Shown: positions 21,580-37,100 of the stretch, piece after piece
Numbering within the stretch: position 1 is the first letter of the stretch
How the letters are laid out: each line of letters starts with the position of its first letter
Assembly (NCBI RefSeq): GCF_000208865.1
Contig: NC_018387.1
Coordinates: forward strand, 1,116,001-1,180,000
Reading direction: 5' to 3'
Origin: Neospora caninum Liverpool
Lineage: Eukaryota; Apicomplexa; Conoidasida; Eucoccidiorida; Sarcocystidae
Length of the DNA: 64,000 nt
Notes under the pieces: generated by a model
The model's database searches: none
The model's input: the letters and a program-made list of their open reading frames with translations, nothing else
What the model was told of the DNA's origin: nothing
Made by a program: the position numbers and the translations under genes

Positions 21580-24500
21580 TCATTTGTACTTACGCATATA
21601 GTTACATATCTGTATTCATGGATGTATATGTGTGAATCTTTCGCTGCGAATTTTCTGTGTCTGTGTGGTTTTACTCTGTGTCGGGCTGTTTTTTTTCAGG
21701 AAGTGGATCTGCAAGGAAATCCGTTTTCGCTTCTCTTTCCCGAGCATGCAGCCCCGCTGTTGCACTTTTCCTTGGTGGCAGGCGCAAAGTTGCAGGTTGT
21801 CAATGGAGAGGAAGTTTCCGCGTCGGGCCGCCTCGCAGCTGCAAACGATAGCGCGGGAATTTTCAACCGAATCGATGAGTATGCACTCCACACAAAGAGA
21901 GCAGACTGACATGCGTACCATCAAGAGATCTGCATTCAATGGGCTACGTCCTGGCATACATATAACTCCACAAATGTATACGTCTCTGTTCATGCTTACA
22001 CATGCACAACTATCTATACATATGCATATATATATATATGTAGATTCACACATGTATCCATATATCCCTATATATTTACATACATAAACTCGTATATATA
22101 GTATGTAAATGTGTGTCCAAAACGTGCCGACTAGACAAGAGAACAAGGGAGGCATGTATGGGTTTGGAATCTCCATCTACACACGAAACGTATGTCCTGA
22201 GGTGCCTGTGTCTTGCGCGGTGTGTGCTCTCGGAGCTCTGTGTTTTTTGCACGTGTTTTATTTTCAGTTTCCCCGTTCTCACCTCAGTGTCTCCCCGTTT
22301 TGTGTCCTGTGTTTTGCTTCTTCCGGTCTCTTCGCAGGTATGATGATCTCTTCATGGACCGACAGGAGGCTGCAGAGAGTCGTCCCGATGTCTCTCGATA
22401 CGCGCACGTAGGCTCGGAAATCTCTTTATTCTGGAGCGTCTCTCATTCAATTCGTCTTTCTCGTCTGTCCGGTCCAAAACCTCTGTCAGGCTCTCTCGAC
22501 CTCTCGCTCAGCTCTGATTCGTCCACTAGTCTGACATCTACAGTCGATTCGTTCCGCTGTTTCGCGATTTCTCTCGTCGCCTCTTGCGTCCATGGGCTGT
22601 CGACGGTCAGTGTCTCGTCGATTCGCTGTCACACGTGATCTCTCATCCACTGTTGCACTGTTCATCCGTTGGTATCTCGGTTCTCTCCTACTTTTCTCGC
22701 GGGTCCACGACGGTGTCAGAGCAGAGCCTCTCGGATCGCGTTTCGCTTTTCTCTGCTTGCGAGCCGCGTTTCAACGCCCAAGCCGCGCTCGTCTCTTCCG
22801 CGGCAGGTCTACGCGATTTGCTGTTTCTCAAGGTCAACACGAACCTCCCTCGCTTATGCTGCTTGCACTGCATGCGGTTCCTTCACACGCTGCAGGTGGA
22901 AGAGGAAAAGGGACACGCCTCGGCGCTTCAGATGATGAAGCTTCTGGAGGAGGCGCTCCAAGGCGACCGGTCCTTAGAGCGATCTGTGAAATTCTTCGAT
23001 CTGTGCAGCCAGGTCAGCCGCCGATGTCTCCTTGTCATCGCCGGTGTTCTAGAGCTTCCGGGAAATCTACCCAGCTTCTCCGTCTTTGCCCATCTTCCCT
23101 CCAGCTGGCGCCTCCTCTCACACGAATGACGGTCACGCCGTACATATCTATCCCCTGATGTATCAACCGCATCATGCATCGTTCATGTGTCTATCTTTTC
23201 ATCCACTCATATATCCGTGTTTTCATGTATCCATCATATCTTTGGTGGCGCCGCGTATCTCTCTACCCCTCGTCCATCGCCGTATCTCTCGTTGTTTCGC
23301 TCTCGGCGGCTCTGCCGCACTCTGGACAGGCTGCAGGCAATTTGTGAGTTTCCTGGTCAGCCTCTCTCCCCTTTGGTTGCCAGTCTCTCCGTTGAGGTTG
23401 AATGCTCCAAAATTCAGCGTCGGCCTCTCGCCTTCCGGCAGTCTTTTCTTCCTCTCTCTCTGTGTGTCGGTCTAACGATGCGCCCATATGCCTCGGTCGC
23501 TGTGGAGATGTACGGCATATGTTCCGCTAATGTCTTCACTTGTGAGGTAACAAGGCTGTGCAACGGGCGCGTTGCGTGGTTCTTCTTCTCACTTTCCTCT
23601 CGTCGTTTCTCGCATGTGCCAGGTGTACAACGCAGACGACGAAGACGCTCTGAAGGATCTGTGGGCGAATGTGGAACGATCCGACACGGTGCGCGGCCTC
23701 CTACGTTAGATGGTTCTCTACCTGTCTCTTGTATTATATCTCTGTGTCTCTCCTTCGCTCTCTCTCCCATTGTGTTCTGTCGGGCCATTGTCCCTCCCTA
23801 TCACCTCTCGTTTTTTCCCTCTGTATCGCCACCCTTTCTCCGTTTCTCTTCTTTTTCTTTCTCCCTCTCTATCTCTCGTTCTCCCTCTCTGCCTTTCCGC
23901 TCTGTAACTCTCTTTCTCTCTTTCATAAAGTGGGTATTCGGTACGGGTACGTGTATCCCCTGCGACGACTTCTGCTCATTTTCCCTCAGCGCCTTAGCTG
24001 TCTTTCCAAAAACAACCGAATCGGCCAAGACGCCGCGCACTTTCAATTGGTCGTTGCTTCCCCCTGTGACTCTGTGATTCTTCGTGTGGCCTTGCCGCGT
24101 TTCTGTCTTTCTCTCTCTCTGCCGGCGCTCGCGATTCTCGACCCCTCGCCGTCGGTTTCTCTGCAGGCCAAGCGTTCTCTGGCAAAACAGCTGGTGGATA
24201 GTGCCCTTGTCTTGATGGAACGAGATGAACGCTCGCGACCTCTGATTCTTCGGTAGGCTGCGAGAAGCCATCGATAAAACGAAAAACACGGAGGACCAAC
24301 ACAGAGGACTAACTCCGGAGGGACGCGCCTGCCGGGATGCAGATCTCTCTGCGACATCTAGTTCCCGTGTTCGCATCTCTTCATGCGTCTCCTTAAGACG
24401 CCCCTGTCTGTCTTCCTCTCGATCTTTCTCCCTCTCGATCTCTTTCTCTCGCTCTTTCTCCTTTTCTATCTCTCGTTCTTCCTCTCTCGCGTTCTTCCCG

Positions 24501-27406
24501 TCGGTTTTTTCCGTCCCTGTGGCTCTGGCCCTCCGTCTGCTTCGTCCTCTCGTGCTTTGTTCTTTCGTCTGCCTCCCCATTTCCCTTCTCGCCTTGGTCT
24601 TCCATTTCCAGTCGCGCGTTCGCCTCTGTGTGTTCAGAGGCCTGGCGAAGCTCTGCGTAGTCAAAGAGGGGAACATGAGTGTGGAGTGCCTTCGCGGCAT
24701 TTCGCTTCTCATTCAGCAGCAAGAAGTCGCTGGAGGCGCCGAGTCAGACAGCTTCGATGCCGCGCAAGTCTTGGCCGAAGTCGTCCTCCCTGCATTGACT
24801 GATAGAGACTATGATGTACGGAAGAGCACACGAGAGAGAGTGACGCGGAAACGAGGCCAGAATGCAAGATGGCGATAGAGATGAAACGGAATATACGGCG
24901 AGACCTTCCCGCACGCGCGCGAGTGTTGGAAGAAGAAACGGGGAATATGTCTCGATCGATGTCCTCTCGGACCGTATCGCCTTGTTCATCGCGTCTCTTC
25001 TTCTAGCACCACAAGGAGAAACAACTCTCTGTTTTCGCCGTTTTTCTGCAGGAACTTCACACCCTGTCAGTGATAAAAGGCATCTCTTCCATGAAGCCTT
25101 GCCGACGCCTCGCTGAGGCTCTGGGGAGTTGCATTCCTCTTCTCTCTGATCTACTGCAGTCAATCGCAACTGAAGAGTAAGATGCGTGTTCGCCTTTTTG
25201 TCAGAAGCCGACGTCGGCCTCCTCAAGTCGCGGTAAATCACCAGTCGCTTGCGGCACAGGCGTTTGTGGTCAGGGGCTTGGCAACGCGTTTCGGGATCTC
25301 TCTTTCGCCGCCGCCGCGCGGCTCGTGAGTGCTGTTGGGACATCTGCGCGTTTTGGTTGCCGGCCGGTTGTCCCTCCTTTTCAGTTTTCACCTCTATTGT
25401 TCAGTTTCTGTCCCTCTTTCGGCCCCGAGTGCGTCCACCTGTGCGTCGCCTTCTCGCGTTCTCCGTCTCGCCTGAAACACAGGAAATCCCTCTGTCTCGC
25501 CGTTTTTTCTTGCTCTGGAATTGGGTTCCTCAGGACGGTCTACCGTGTCATTGCGATTGCATGCATGTCCGCCGAGAACTGCGTCGAGGCCACGGGGCAG
25601 GGTATTCCGCAGGTAGGATCCCCGTTGCTGGCGTCGCTCTTGATCGTCTTTCCCGTTCCTTTTTCTCGGTCTCCAGCTTCGCACGCGTCCCCTGCACGTG
25701 GATCTCCGCTGCCGCGAGCTTGCGCCGGCTGCGCCGAAACGTTCTCCTGTTTCGCCTTTCTCTGCGATGCCCGTCAGTCGATTTGCCAAACGCTCCTCCA
25801 AACCGAGCTCCCCACAGATGAAACTGGACGGCAACTCTACAACGACTTATGCAGCATCGCCGGGTAACCAAGCTTTCCCTTCTCCGGCATCGTGTCCCGT
25901 AAATCCACACATAGGATCCATGTCGGTAAATCTGTGGGACTACGCATCGCCACGTTTTGATGTACATGCACGTATACTTACATTCACCTGTGTACCGACA
26001 TATATATATATATATATATATATATACTCGAATCTATGTACGTGGATGTGTTGACTACGGAGCTCCAACGGCCTTTGGCTGTTGTGAAGGTGCACTTCCA
26101 GATCTCCCTAAACACATCCCGAAGCCTATGACCATGTATTCGAATCGACTTTGTCAACAAACGCTAGCATATCCATATACATCCTTATATATACATATAC
26201 ATATCTACGGATAAATGCATACACATATGTATAAATGCATATATCTATATATATAGACATGCATATATGTAGGTATAGCGCTCTCTGTGTGGAGACGCGA
26301 ATATGTTTCTACAGAAGCTGCGCAATCCTGTATGGTGTTCGACGACGGGCGATTTTGCCTCGAGGGTTTTTTTCGGTTTGCAGGCGCTGCGCATGGCACG
26401 TCCGCAAGGCGGCTCTTTACATGACGAAGGCCAAGTTGCACACTGAAGTCTTTCTGTTTTACATGAGAAACTTGATGGGCGAGAGACTCCCCTCCAGTCG
26501 CCTCTCCGTTCGTGAGGTAGGCGGGCGCACAGACGCCCCGATGCACGCACACGCGAAACGCACGATTCCTGACTCCTTAAACCGGTCGTCTCCTTGACCG
26601 TAAACTTGCTTCACCCTCTCGATGCATGCATGGGAACGAGGGCAAAAAGACAGCGAAGTCCCTATGCTTATATATATGCATATATATATATGTACATATA
26701 CTTATATATATATATATATATATGTATATATTGTTATATTCATATCTTTACATGCACTGAAGCATGTGTAGGACTCGCGAAAGCAAATAGAGAGACACGA
26801 TTTCTGAGCTTTCTGGATTTCCCTGCGTGTTTCGATTTCTGTCTGGGACATGAAGTAAGCCACACGGGTGCATGCACGACACGAGACAAGACCAAAACGG
26901 GCGAAGAGGGGTAGAGAGGGAGAACAGAGAGGCATAAGGGGGGCAAAAGAAGCCCAGGAGGCAGAAAACCGAACAAGGCAGGGGGGTGAGGAGACGAAAC
27001 GCCGGGCGTGAAACTGGACCACGAGAAAGATGATACACAAAAAGGCATGCGGTCATCTAGCGTTTTCTCTCGATATCTCGGCGCAACTGCTAACAGGCAA
27101 AGCTCTGCTACGGCCTCATGATGGGCGTTTATGGAATGATGAAAAACAACCCCGAGGTAAACAGCTTGGAATCGTCCCCATGTTCCCTCACAGCCAGAAC
27201 CTAAACACAGGACAAGGCCACCTTTTACACTTCTTTCGTGTATATGATTATGCCGACAATCAACCAAGGTCACGCTATCAATTCACACGCATCCCTATCC
27301 ACACGCATCCCTATCCACAAGCATCCATATCTATACACATCCATACCTATACACATCCATATCTATACACATCCATATATATATATACATCCATATCTAT
27401 ACACAT

Positions 27407-27455
<49 letters not shown>

Positions 27456-27546
27456 CATATCTATACACATCCATATCTATACACATTCATATATATATAT
27501 ATATATATATACATCCATATCTATACACATCCATATCTATACACAT

Positions 27547-27584
<38 letters not shown>

Positions 27585-27606
27585 ATATCTATACACATCC
27601 ATATCT

Positions 27607-27651
<45 letters not shown>

Positions 27652-27737
27652 CATATCTATACACATTCATATATATATATATATATACATCCATATCTAT
27701 ACACATCCATATCTATACACATTCATATATATACACA

Positions 27738-27781
<44 letters not shown>

Positions 27782-27857
27782 CATATCTATACACATCCAT
27801 ATATATATATATATATATATATACATCCATATCTATACACATCCATATATATACACA

Positions 27858-27895
<38 letters not shown>

Positions 27896-29185
27896 CATAT
27901 CTATACACATCCATATCTATACACATCCATATATATATATATATATATATATATGAGTATATGCATGCATCAGACTGTGTGGTGAGGTGTTAGGTGCAGG
28001 ATGTCGTGTGTATCAGCGAGAAGATTTTGCCTGCTCATGACGGGAAGGGTGACAAAAAACCCAGACGAGGGGAGAAATGCGAGCTGTCACGGATAACGAC
28101 GTCGTGTGCGCGGAGCGTAAACGAAGTTCGACGGACGCGGCAGTCTGTTGTGTGTGTGTCGAACGTTCATCGGAAATGTCCTTCCATGTCCTGAACCTGA
28201 CGCATGCGTCTGTTTTGTTTGGCTTCGTCTCAAAATCTCTCTGATCGGTGTCTGGGTGTCGAGGACTTGTGTTTTCTGGCGTGGGTGTCTGTGTCGGGTT
28301 TACGCGGGCGCAGACGCGCACAGGCAGCTGCGTGGCGCTTCCCTCATTTTCGCTTTTCGTGTTGCGCCTCTCGCCATAGACGCGACGCTCAAACCAGAGA
28401 CCAGGGGGAAGCTGGAGAGGCCGCGACTTCTCGTATTCGCCTGCTTCGCAGGGGGATCGTCGTTTTCATCGGGGTCTGCCCCGTTCCTTCTGGGTTTCCG
28501 TCTTTTTCAGGCAATGAAAGAGTGCTGTGAACATTATCATCTCGCCGATCTTCTTCTTCCCGCGCTCAAGGAAGGCACGGCCAATCCCCTCATTCTCGCA
28601 GCCAGTGCAACAGGTTCGTTCGTCTTTCTGTTATACCTCGTCTATATCTCTCCACTGTTGTCTCCTCTCTCGTTTCTGTCTCTTTTCTGTATCTGTTATG
28701 TTCTCTTCCCGCGCTCGTCTGTGTTTCTGTCTTTTCTCTCCTCTCGTTCCGCTCTTCTTTCGCTCGTCCGCCTCTCGTCTCTTTCGGTTCCGTCTTTTTT
28801 CGGCTTACCGGCTGCTTCGTCTTTTCGGGTTTCGCGCGACGCCTCGCGGTCCTCCCGCGCGTCTCCTGGTCGTTCGCTTTTCATTTTTTTCCCTCGCACT
28901 TTTTCGCGAGCCTTCTTGTCAGGCATGCGGGTCATTCTGGAAGATGCCACGCAGCGTGGGCAACTGCTTCGCTATGTCACTGAGGAAATGCACCACCTCG
29001 TTCCGCTCCTGCAGTATCTCGGCGGTTCGCGATACGCTGCGATCTGCGACCAGGCTGCGTATCTGGAAAGAAATGTCGACAGCGTACGCGAAAAGGGACT
29101 CAAACGCGAGCCTAAACACGAAGATCCAGGAAAACACACAACAGACAGCTCTCTAGCGCACACACACCTACACGCATCCACCTGC

Positions 29186-29219
<34 letters not shown>

Positions 29220-31316
29220 GTATATATATATGTATATATAATATATATGCAGTTGTCCCCGTGTATGTATGAACACGCCAGTACACCTGTATGTGTGTTT
29301 GCTGGGTGTGTCGATATTTGGATCGTCACACGTTTTGAGACACGACAAAAAGTCTTCTCCGCTTGCGATTTGCTTGCGCGACTTCAGCTACCGTTCACCC
29401 CTGAGGTGCCTCCTCTGTCGGGTTTGAACAATCCTTACGTCCTAAAACCCCTCGCAGCTGTGGCAGAGTTGATCGCGTTTTACTTGACAGAAGAAGGCGA
29501 TGCATACTGCCTGGTAAGGCCACTCCAGGATTACCCAACACGTCGGCGACTGACGCCGATCTCTTCGTCCTTCGCGGTGTTTTTCTCCTTTGTAGCCTTC
29601 AGTCCCTGAGTGCTCCGACCTCCCAATCGGCAGACGCACCGAGCGCACTCGACGCCTGGCGTTCGGTGTGCTTCTTTTTTGGCTTCTTTCTCTTCTTTCT
29701 CTCCTTTTCGACACTTTGACTGTCCTCGAATGATTTGCGCCTCCAACGCAGTTGCCTGCTGCGCCACATGCTCTCCCGTGGTTTCCTTTCCTCGCCGTCT
29801 TTTCTCTCACCTTCCCCGTAGCCACCGAACAAAAAATGCAGCGTCTGTGTCGCTCGTCCTTCGCGCACGCTCCAGGGTCACCTTCACCTTACTCGTCTCC
29901 GTCTTCTCTTTCTACCTCTCATTCTTCATTTCTGTCCAGTCCCGCGTCTTGTACCTCTCTTTCTCCTTCTCATTCTACTTCTCTCTCTTCTCCTTTTCCT
30001 TCTGGGTCTCCGCATTCTGCTCCTTCTACGTCCTTTTGCTCCTTCTGCTCGTTCTTGGGCGTTCTTCTTCCACGTGTGTTTTTCGTGAGTTCCGACGCAC
30101 CCCGCTGGGGCGTCTTGCCTCCTCTCCACGTGACTGTTCTCTGTCTCCTCTGTCTTCCTCGTCTTCTCGGTGCCGAACTTTTTCGTTCCCCGTTTCCTGT
30201 CCTTTCCTGCTCAGGGAATCAATGAGAAACTGTGTGGAGCGCACCGGGAGCAGTTTCTCTTGAATCTCCTTCAGGTTCGCGACTCCGAGGTGAAGCTCGC
30301 CGCCATGCTGTGCCTGTGCAAAGTGCCGGTTCGATACATTGACATCGACACCCTTCAGAGCGTTGTCGCGCTCCTCCCGGCGCTCCACCATCCAGAGAAT
30401 GGTGATCCAACCACAGAACGGCCTCTTAATTGCTCGAACAACTGTGCAAAGAGAGCTAGCAGAGAGTCTCCTAATCGTCGCAAACGGTGTCCTCGACATC
30501 CAATCTCTCCTTTCCTCCCATCGCCACGCCGTCGTGGCGCGTGACTCCCACGCGGACGTCGACACTTCTTGCGACAAACGTCTCCCTCTTCAGCACGATC
30601 TGCAGGGAGACGAATATGCAGACAGCGACAGATGTGTGTGCATAGACATGCATACCCATTACTAAACACATATCATATTTAGTATGTGTATATATCTATA
30701 TAGTATGTCGTTTCGTGTCCTTTCCAGTCTGTGTTTAGTTCGATGGAATACGAGTTTCTCACCGCGAGGCAAGGATCACCGACAATCCGTTTCGTGGATA
30801 TTCAGTGACCTGCCACGTGAAAAGGCTGCTTACTTGAAAAAGAAAAGGCAAGGAAGGTGCCCAGCGTCAGATGTCGTGTCGATGATGTCACATCTTGGAC
30901 TTCCCTCAGAACCGATACCACTCTATCGATCTCTGTCCTTGCATATATATATATATATATATGTTTGTAGAGTTGCGTGCACAGTGCATTACGTGTGTAT
31001 GTATTTGCGCAATCGTTGCCGCCTTTTTTTTCGCAGGGAGAAATGGTGCAGTTCTAAGGCTCGCCGTCCAGCTTCTCGCGCGCGTGGTCTCCGACCCGAA
31101 CAGCCACGCATGCGGACAGCTCGTGAAGCGACTCGCCGACTCGGTCGTCGACGAGGTTTACAAAGTTTTGGTGCGAAACCTCACTTTCCGCTCTTCTACC
31201 ACGAGGTTCGTTGAGAGAAACGCCGGACGCAAACGCCCGTCCTGTCGCGGTTCATCCCAAATTCGTGCCTTGCACGTTTCCAGTTCAACATTCCATGCAC
31301 GTACATAAATATATGC

Positions 31317-31347
<31 letters not shown>

Positions 31348-34145
31348 CATGTATACACATATACATATATAGACCTTGACCCCTCTGTCGCGTATCCTTG
31401 ATCGTTTCACGGATCCTTTCTTTTCTGCTTCCCTCTACCCCCTGCGTTTCTTCTGCCTCTACTGTGCCTTTCATAATACACCCTCATTTCAGGTTGCTGT
31501 GTTTGCCATCTCCCTCTGCATGTGTTTGTCTTCTCCCCATGGTCCTTCTCTGCGTCTCTACCTGTGCATTATGAAACTGCTCCTTCGAGGGCGTCAGAGG
31601 CACATGCACAGAGGGTACGCGACGCTGGAGCACTCATGTACCCATCTATCTATCTATCTATCTATCTGTCTAATTATCTGAATGTATCTATCGATTTATC
31701 TAAATATATCTATCGATTCATCTAGGTGTATAGATATGTTTCTTTGCTTATTGCTAACATAGGTATTTGGTGGGAGAACTGGGTGTCGCTCTCTTTCTCT
31801 GGTGTGTTCGTGGGTGGTGTGTGCAAAGTGGCGATGTGGCAGGGAATTGAATTTTCAATCTTTCTCGCCGTGCCATTGCAGTCTCGCCTGTCTAAGAGCC
31901 TCAGACGTCTGAGACGACAGCCACAGATGCGAGACGAGAATGCAAAAAGACAGCAGGTTTCGCCATTCTCGTGCTGGATTCTTCCAGGTCCATAGAGGAA
32001 ACCGATCCACACAGCTATGTATCGTCTGTGTTTTCAGCCCGTTGTTTAACCTGTCCTTTCCGCATACGGCGGGCCTCTTGCCGCACTACGTGTCGCTGCG
32101 TTCTTGTCTTCTCTTTGCTTCCAAGCAAGCAGGCCGAACAAGATCGTGAACTGTTGAGCACTGCATGCGTCGATTTTCTTCGACGAGCCTCTGCAGTGGA
32201 AGGTTTCCGATTCTCCATGCGGTGAGAGGGCGGGAAGTGAAGAAGAAAGACAAAATGCCGGAAGAAGAAAGTTTTAAACCGGGGGCGTCCCCGGGAAAAA
32301 TATCGCGTCTAACCTCGTCCTTCTATGTAGTGTCTTTTTCACCGCTTCATCCTTGCCCGCCCCCCCCCCCTCACAGCTCTCAGAGAGCGTCTGGGAAGAA
32401 GAGAATCTCGTCACTTTCCACTCTCTCTTCAGGCACAATAGGCGTTTCACATTTTCTTTTAAGAATCGTCAGAGATAGAGTGCAGCGCAAACACGATTCA
32501 TGGCGGCAAACGGAACAACAGGAACGTCTGCTTAAATACACGATCCGCACATCAGGCAGACCAAGACTCCTACTGTGTTGGAGACCTATGCATCTTCCTT
32601 TCTCGACGGGGATTACGGATTCTTTGAGTCTTTTGGCCTCAGCTCGCACACCGGAGGCGTGTATCTCTGAGGGTTCGTGCAAAGAGGGGTGCAAAACGGT
32701 CGGACCGTTGTCGCTCTTTCGTTTTACCTTAATTGCAAGTTGTGCTTGTCTCCCTTTCCTCTCCCGTGAGCCTCCGTCACACAACCCTTTATCCTTATCC
32801 CACACATCAACCTGTATTTCGGCGTAGCTCTGTGTATCCACATCTGTATTAGTCACTGATAGGCAGATATAGATACATATATAAATAGGTATAGCTAGAG
32901 ATGGGTGTGGATACGCAGCCCATTGGAATCGCCCCATTTCTGTCTATTTCTGTGCGTGTGTCTCGAGAGCGACGCAAGTGGGGGGCTTCTTCACAGCCAT
33001 CATCAAAGCAGAGGAACGTCAAATCAAGTGGGTATCTGCCGATGCCTTCGACGTGGCCGTCGAGCGCACGTGGACGGGCCGAGAAATGAAGTTTCTTCTC
33101 CTCAATCTCTCCGGTAAGCAGGCGACGGAAAGGGGACAGGGACACGGCGGCTGCGTGGCGCCGAGAAAAGCCGAGGGCGGGATGCGACCAGCTTGTGCTC
33201 TACAGCTGCATCTTCCCAGCCTCTCTTCACTGCTCACTTTACCCAAACTCGATTCCGGGAAAAAAGGGCGTGCGTGTGCCCGTGGTGATGCTCAACTGCG
33301 TATTGCATCTATCTATACCTAGCTTCAAGTCTATCTCAGTATTCCTCTGTCTCTCTATGTCTATGTTTTCCTTATCCTATAACTGCCGGCATCTACCCAC
33401 TGTGCTGCCTCTCTAAGTGCACGCATATACATGCGTATATACATGCATATATATATATATATATACATACATTTGCGTGCATGCGTGAGATCTTTCTCAT
33501 CCACCTGTCGTGGTGTGGTTCGATTCTCGAAAACATGACTTCAAGTGGTGTCATGTGTATTGGTTTTGCTGGTTTTCCGTCTGCGCATCCGCACCGTGTC
33601 TCTCATGCGCTTTTTCTCTCCCCTGTATCTGGGTTTTTTCCTCTCCTCTTGTTTCCTACGGTCTTTCCGTTCTCTTTCGGTTTGCGTTGCTGTCTGTTCT
33701 CTAGGCCTGGAGCGCGTGGACGTTCGCATGAAGCTGGCGTTTCGACTTTTGTCGAGAATCGCGGATGTTCTGGAAGGCCACCCTGACCATCTTGACGCGC
33801 GAGAAGAACAAATCTCCCTTTCGGTGAGTCTTTTCCTGTTCATCTCGGTCCTCTCGGCTTCTCTCTGCCTTTCCCTTCCCTGCATGCAAACGCGAGGTCG
33901 CTCTCGTATCGCGCCCTGTGCTTTTTGCGGAGCGTTCCCGTTTTTTCAACCGAGAAGTGTCTCTTTTTCTGCGAGTTTGGCGCGTTCAACTCCTTCGCCC
34001 TGAGTCTGTCCAAGCTGCGAGGCATGCATCCCACGACCGGCTCTCTGGTTTCCTCGTCGTCTCGTGTCTACCGCCTCTAAAAAACCGTCATCCTACCCCA
34101 TTATGCCTATTTTCTGTTCTATCGATATAGTGGTGTGTTGACTTG

Positions 34146-34178
<33 letters not shown>

Positions 34179-37100
34179 CCTTCATCAGTACGTTGATTTA
34201 TATCTACCTACGTTCATGTATGGATATCTATTAATGTGCGCAGATATACTGTTTGCCGAGATGCCGTTCCGTGGCTGTGGATATGTAAATATGTACGCGT
34301 ATGCTTGGTCCTGGAAACGAAAGACGTTCCGGCCACACGTGATCGAGTGGAAGGAGAAACAAAGGGGTAACGGCCAAGACGATTAAGTTTCTCATTTTCT
34401 CTCGAATTTTTTGCAGTTTCTGGCGAAGCGCGAACAAAACATGTGGGACGATGCAGAGACCCGGAGGCGTCAGATGTATCTGGACGATACGGAAAGACAA
34501 GACCGCGCGAATCAGCAGTCTGTAGGTGTCTGTGTCCACTTTCTCGTCCAGGCGCGTCTCGCGAATGACAGTTGGTGATATGCCTTGTTACCAATTAGCC
34601 TTTACATTAACTCATCCGACTCCTTTCTTCTCATTATAACAGTCCACTAAGTTTGGGTTTCTAAGCAAAAGGCCATGACCACCCGCCGCGACGGTGTGCT
34701 CAGAGAAATAGATTTCCAAGCCTCACACAAGCATCAGAACCATACACCTATATATATATATATATATATACGTTCATGTTTGGTAACACATCAGTAAGTA
34801 TACAAATAGATATACAAATATACAGAAATATATAGAGAGACACGGGCAGGGAACAGAGTGGGAGGTTCCTTCGGAGGGGCGCACCTTTGTTTCCCTGCGG
34901 TGTCTCTACACATATGCGTCTCTCCGTCTCAGTGTATGCACATCTGCACACCTGCACATTTACATGTATATATATATATATATATATACAGATATATAGA
35001 TATAGATATCTGTGCATGCATAGGGTTTCGTTTTCGGGTTTGGGCTGTAGAGGGGCGTGCATGTGGTGGCGGTGTGCCGTGTTTTGGTGGCGGCGTTTCA
35101 GGAATTCGTCCGCCTACGAGTCGCTGAACGGCTTTTGCTTCTCTTAATGCCTCTGGCGAGTGCAGACGCCAACTGTCGCTTTGCGTAAGGAAGGCGATTT
35201 GAACGCCGCGCACGTTCTCTACTTTCCGCCAGGTTGTCTCACGTGTCAACCTCGCTCTCTGCAGTCTCTCTGTTTCCTCCCTGTGTTTCTCTCTCGCGGT
35301 CGGCCTGCGGGTCTCCTCTCTGCCGTGGAGGCTTCTTGTCTCCGGCGAAGTATCGCTCCTCGATTTCCCCGCACACGCCAGCTTCTACTGTTCCGAAGAA
35401 GAGTCCACTGTTCCTCTCTCTTGCGCTGCCGGGAGACGAGACGCGCGCCTCTGACTCCCGCGCTTCTCTGTCTATCCGGCTCCGCGCGTCAAATGATAAA
35501 GTACCGGAAAACATGCGATCCATAGAGTATGCTCTATCGCGGCGTTGGATACATCCCGTTCATGTTTTGATTGCCCTCGTTTACTGCGTCCAACTTTTAT
35601 TGTTTCTTGCTGGGCATAGGTGCGACGACGCGACGGTTTGCAACGAGAACCCGTTGTGAACCTTCTCGGTCTTCCCTCCCTTCTGTCGTTCTTTTGTTTC
35701 TCCTGGAGGTCGCGCCTGTCTCCACTTTCCTCCTCCATGCGCTTCTTGATCTCTCGCTCTCTCGTTCTTTCTCTACAGCCAACAAAAGCGGGAGAAACGC
35801 GACGTCGAGTACTGGGCAGGGCGATTCAAGGCTGACATCGAAGACATGGAAGACGATATTGCCCGCCGAGTAAGCCGAAGATCTTGTTCTCTGTTTACTG
35901 TCGGGTCTCTTTTCTTCTCTCTCTTTGTCGTCTCTCCAGTCTGCTATCGCGGCAGGCGTCTGCCTGCTCTCTTCCTAGCTGTCCGGCTCCGCTGAGGGTC
36001 TCTCCACTTCTTTTCTCTCGCCTTGTCTCGTCTTCGTTTCTGTCTCTCCTTCGAGTTCTTCTTCTCAGCGTTTACGTGCTTCCCAGTGTGCTCTCCCCAA
36101 AAGCGCGAAACCTGTCCGGAAACAAAGTCGCCTCTCTCTCCGTCTTCTCCTTTTTTCTCTCAGGCTGAGGAGGCAGAAGCGAGAGCCCTCGCAGAAGCTG
36201 AGGGAAGCGCAGACACTGCAGCGAAGGTCATCCCCAGGGTGGCTGCGCGGCGGAAGGCGCGGAATCGCTTCAGACAGCAAAAAGAGGAAGAAGAAGTCGA
36301 TGACCCGGCCCTCGAAAATCTCCACGAGGATCCCGGCGATTCTGTTCAGGTACACCGAGGGGGGAAAACCCAGGAGACGGCACGAACGCTCTTTCACCTA
36401 GTCGTTTGCCTCTGCAGAGACCATCTCTGCTTTATATATGTTGTGGTGCAAAGATTCGATTACCTCTCCTTTCCAAGCGCACTTCATGGGACTGTCTAGA
36501 ACTTTCCATTACGCAGATGGACATATAATGAGCGATACAAGGAAATAGAGTCTTTGCCTTCCCGTTAGGTCTGCCTCCGCCCCGTCCTTAGACGTGCATT
36601 CACACTTGGCATTGGAAAAATGCTTCAGGCTTCGAAGAAAGGCGCGCGCATCTCCACAGTGACACGAGGCGAAAATATGAGTATCCATGCATGCGTATAC
36701 ACGTGTTTGCATCTCCATATCTCAATATCTGTATGTATATATGAGTGTGTTTTTATGTGGATATCTATATTTATATATCTTTACGACCGAATCTTGCGTT
36801 CTTGTCTCTTTGTCCAGGCTCGTGAGCGTCTGATGGAGGTGCTCATGAACACAGACCTCACTGTTGGTGAGTAACCAATCGCTTTCTCTCGGATCGAAGA
36901 GACTCCGAGCTATTTCGTCCAAGTTATCGCGCACTGGTGTCGGGAAACAAGATGCACGGACAGTCAAGCATCTGCTTGCGGCGACAGGGGCTCTGCGCAT
37001 GCATAGCTACTCTCTCCGAGTGATGTTCTGCCTGCATGACCTCCGCTGGAAACCTATATAAGTATACTTACAGATATGTTTATATCTATGTATATATAGT

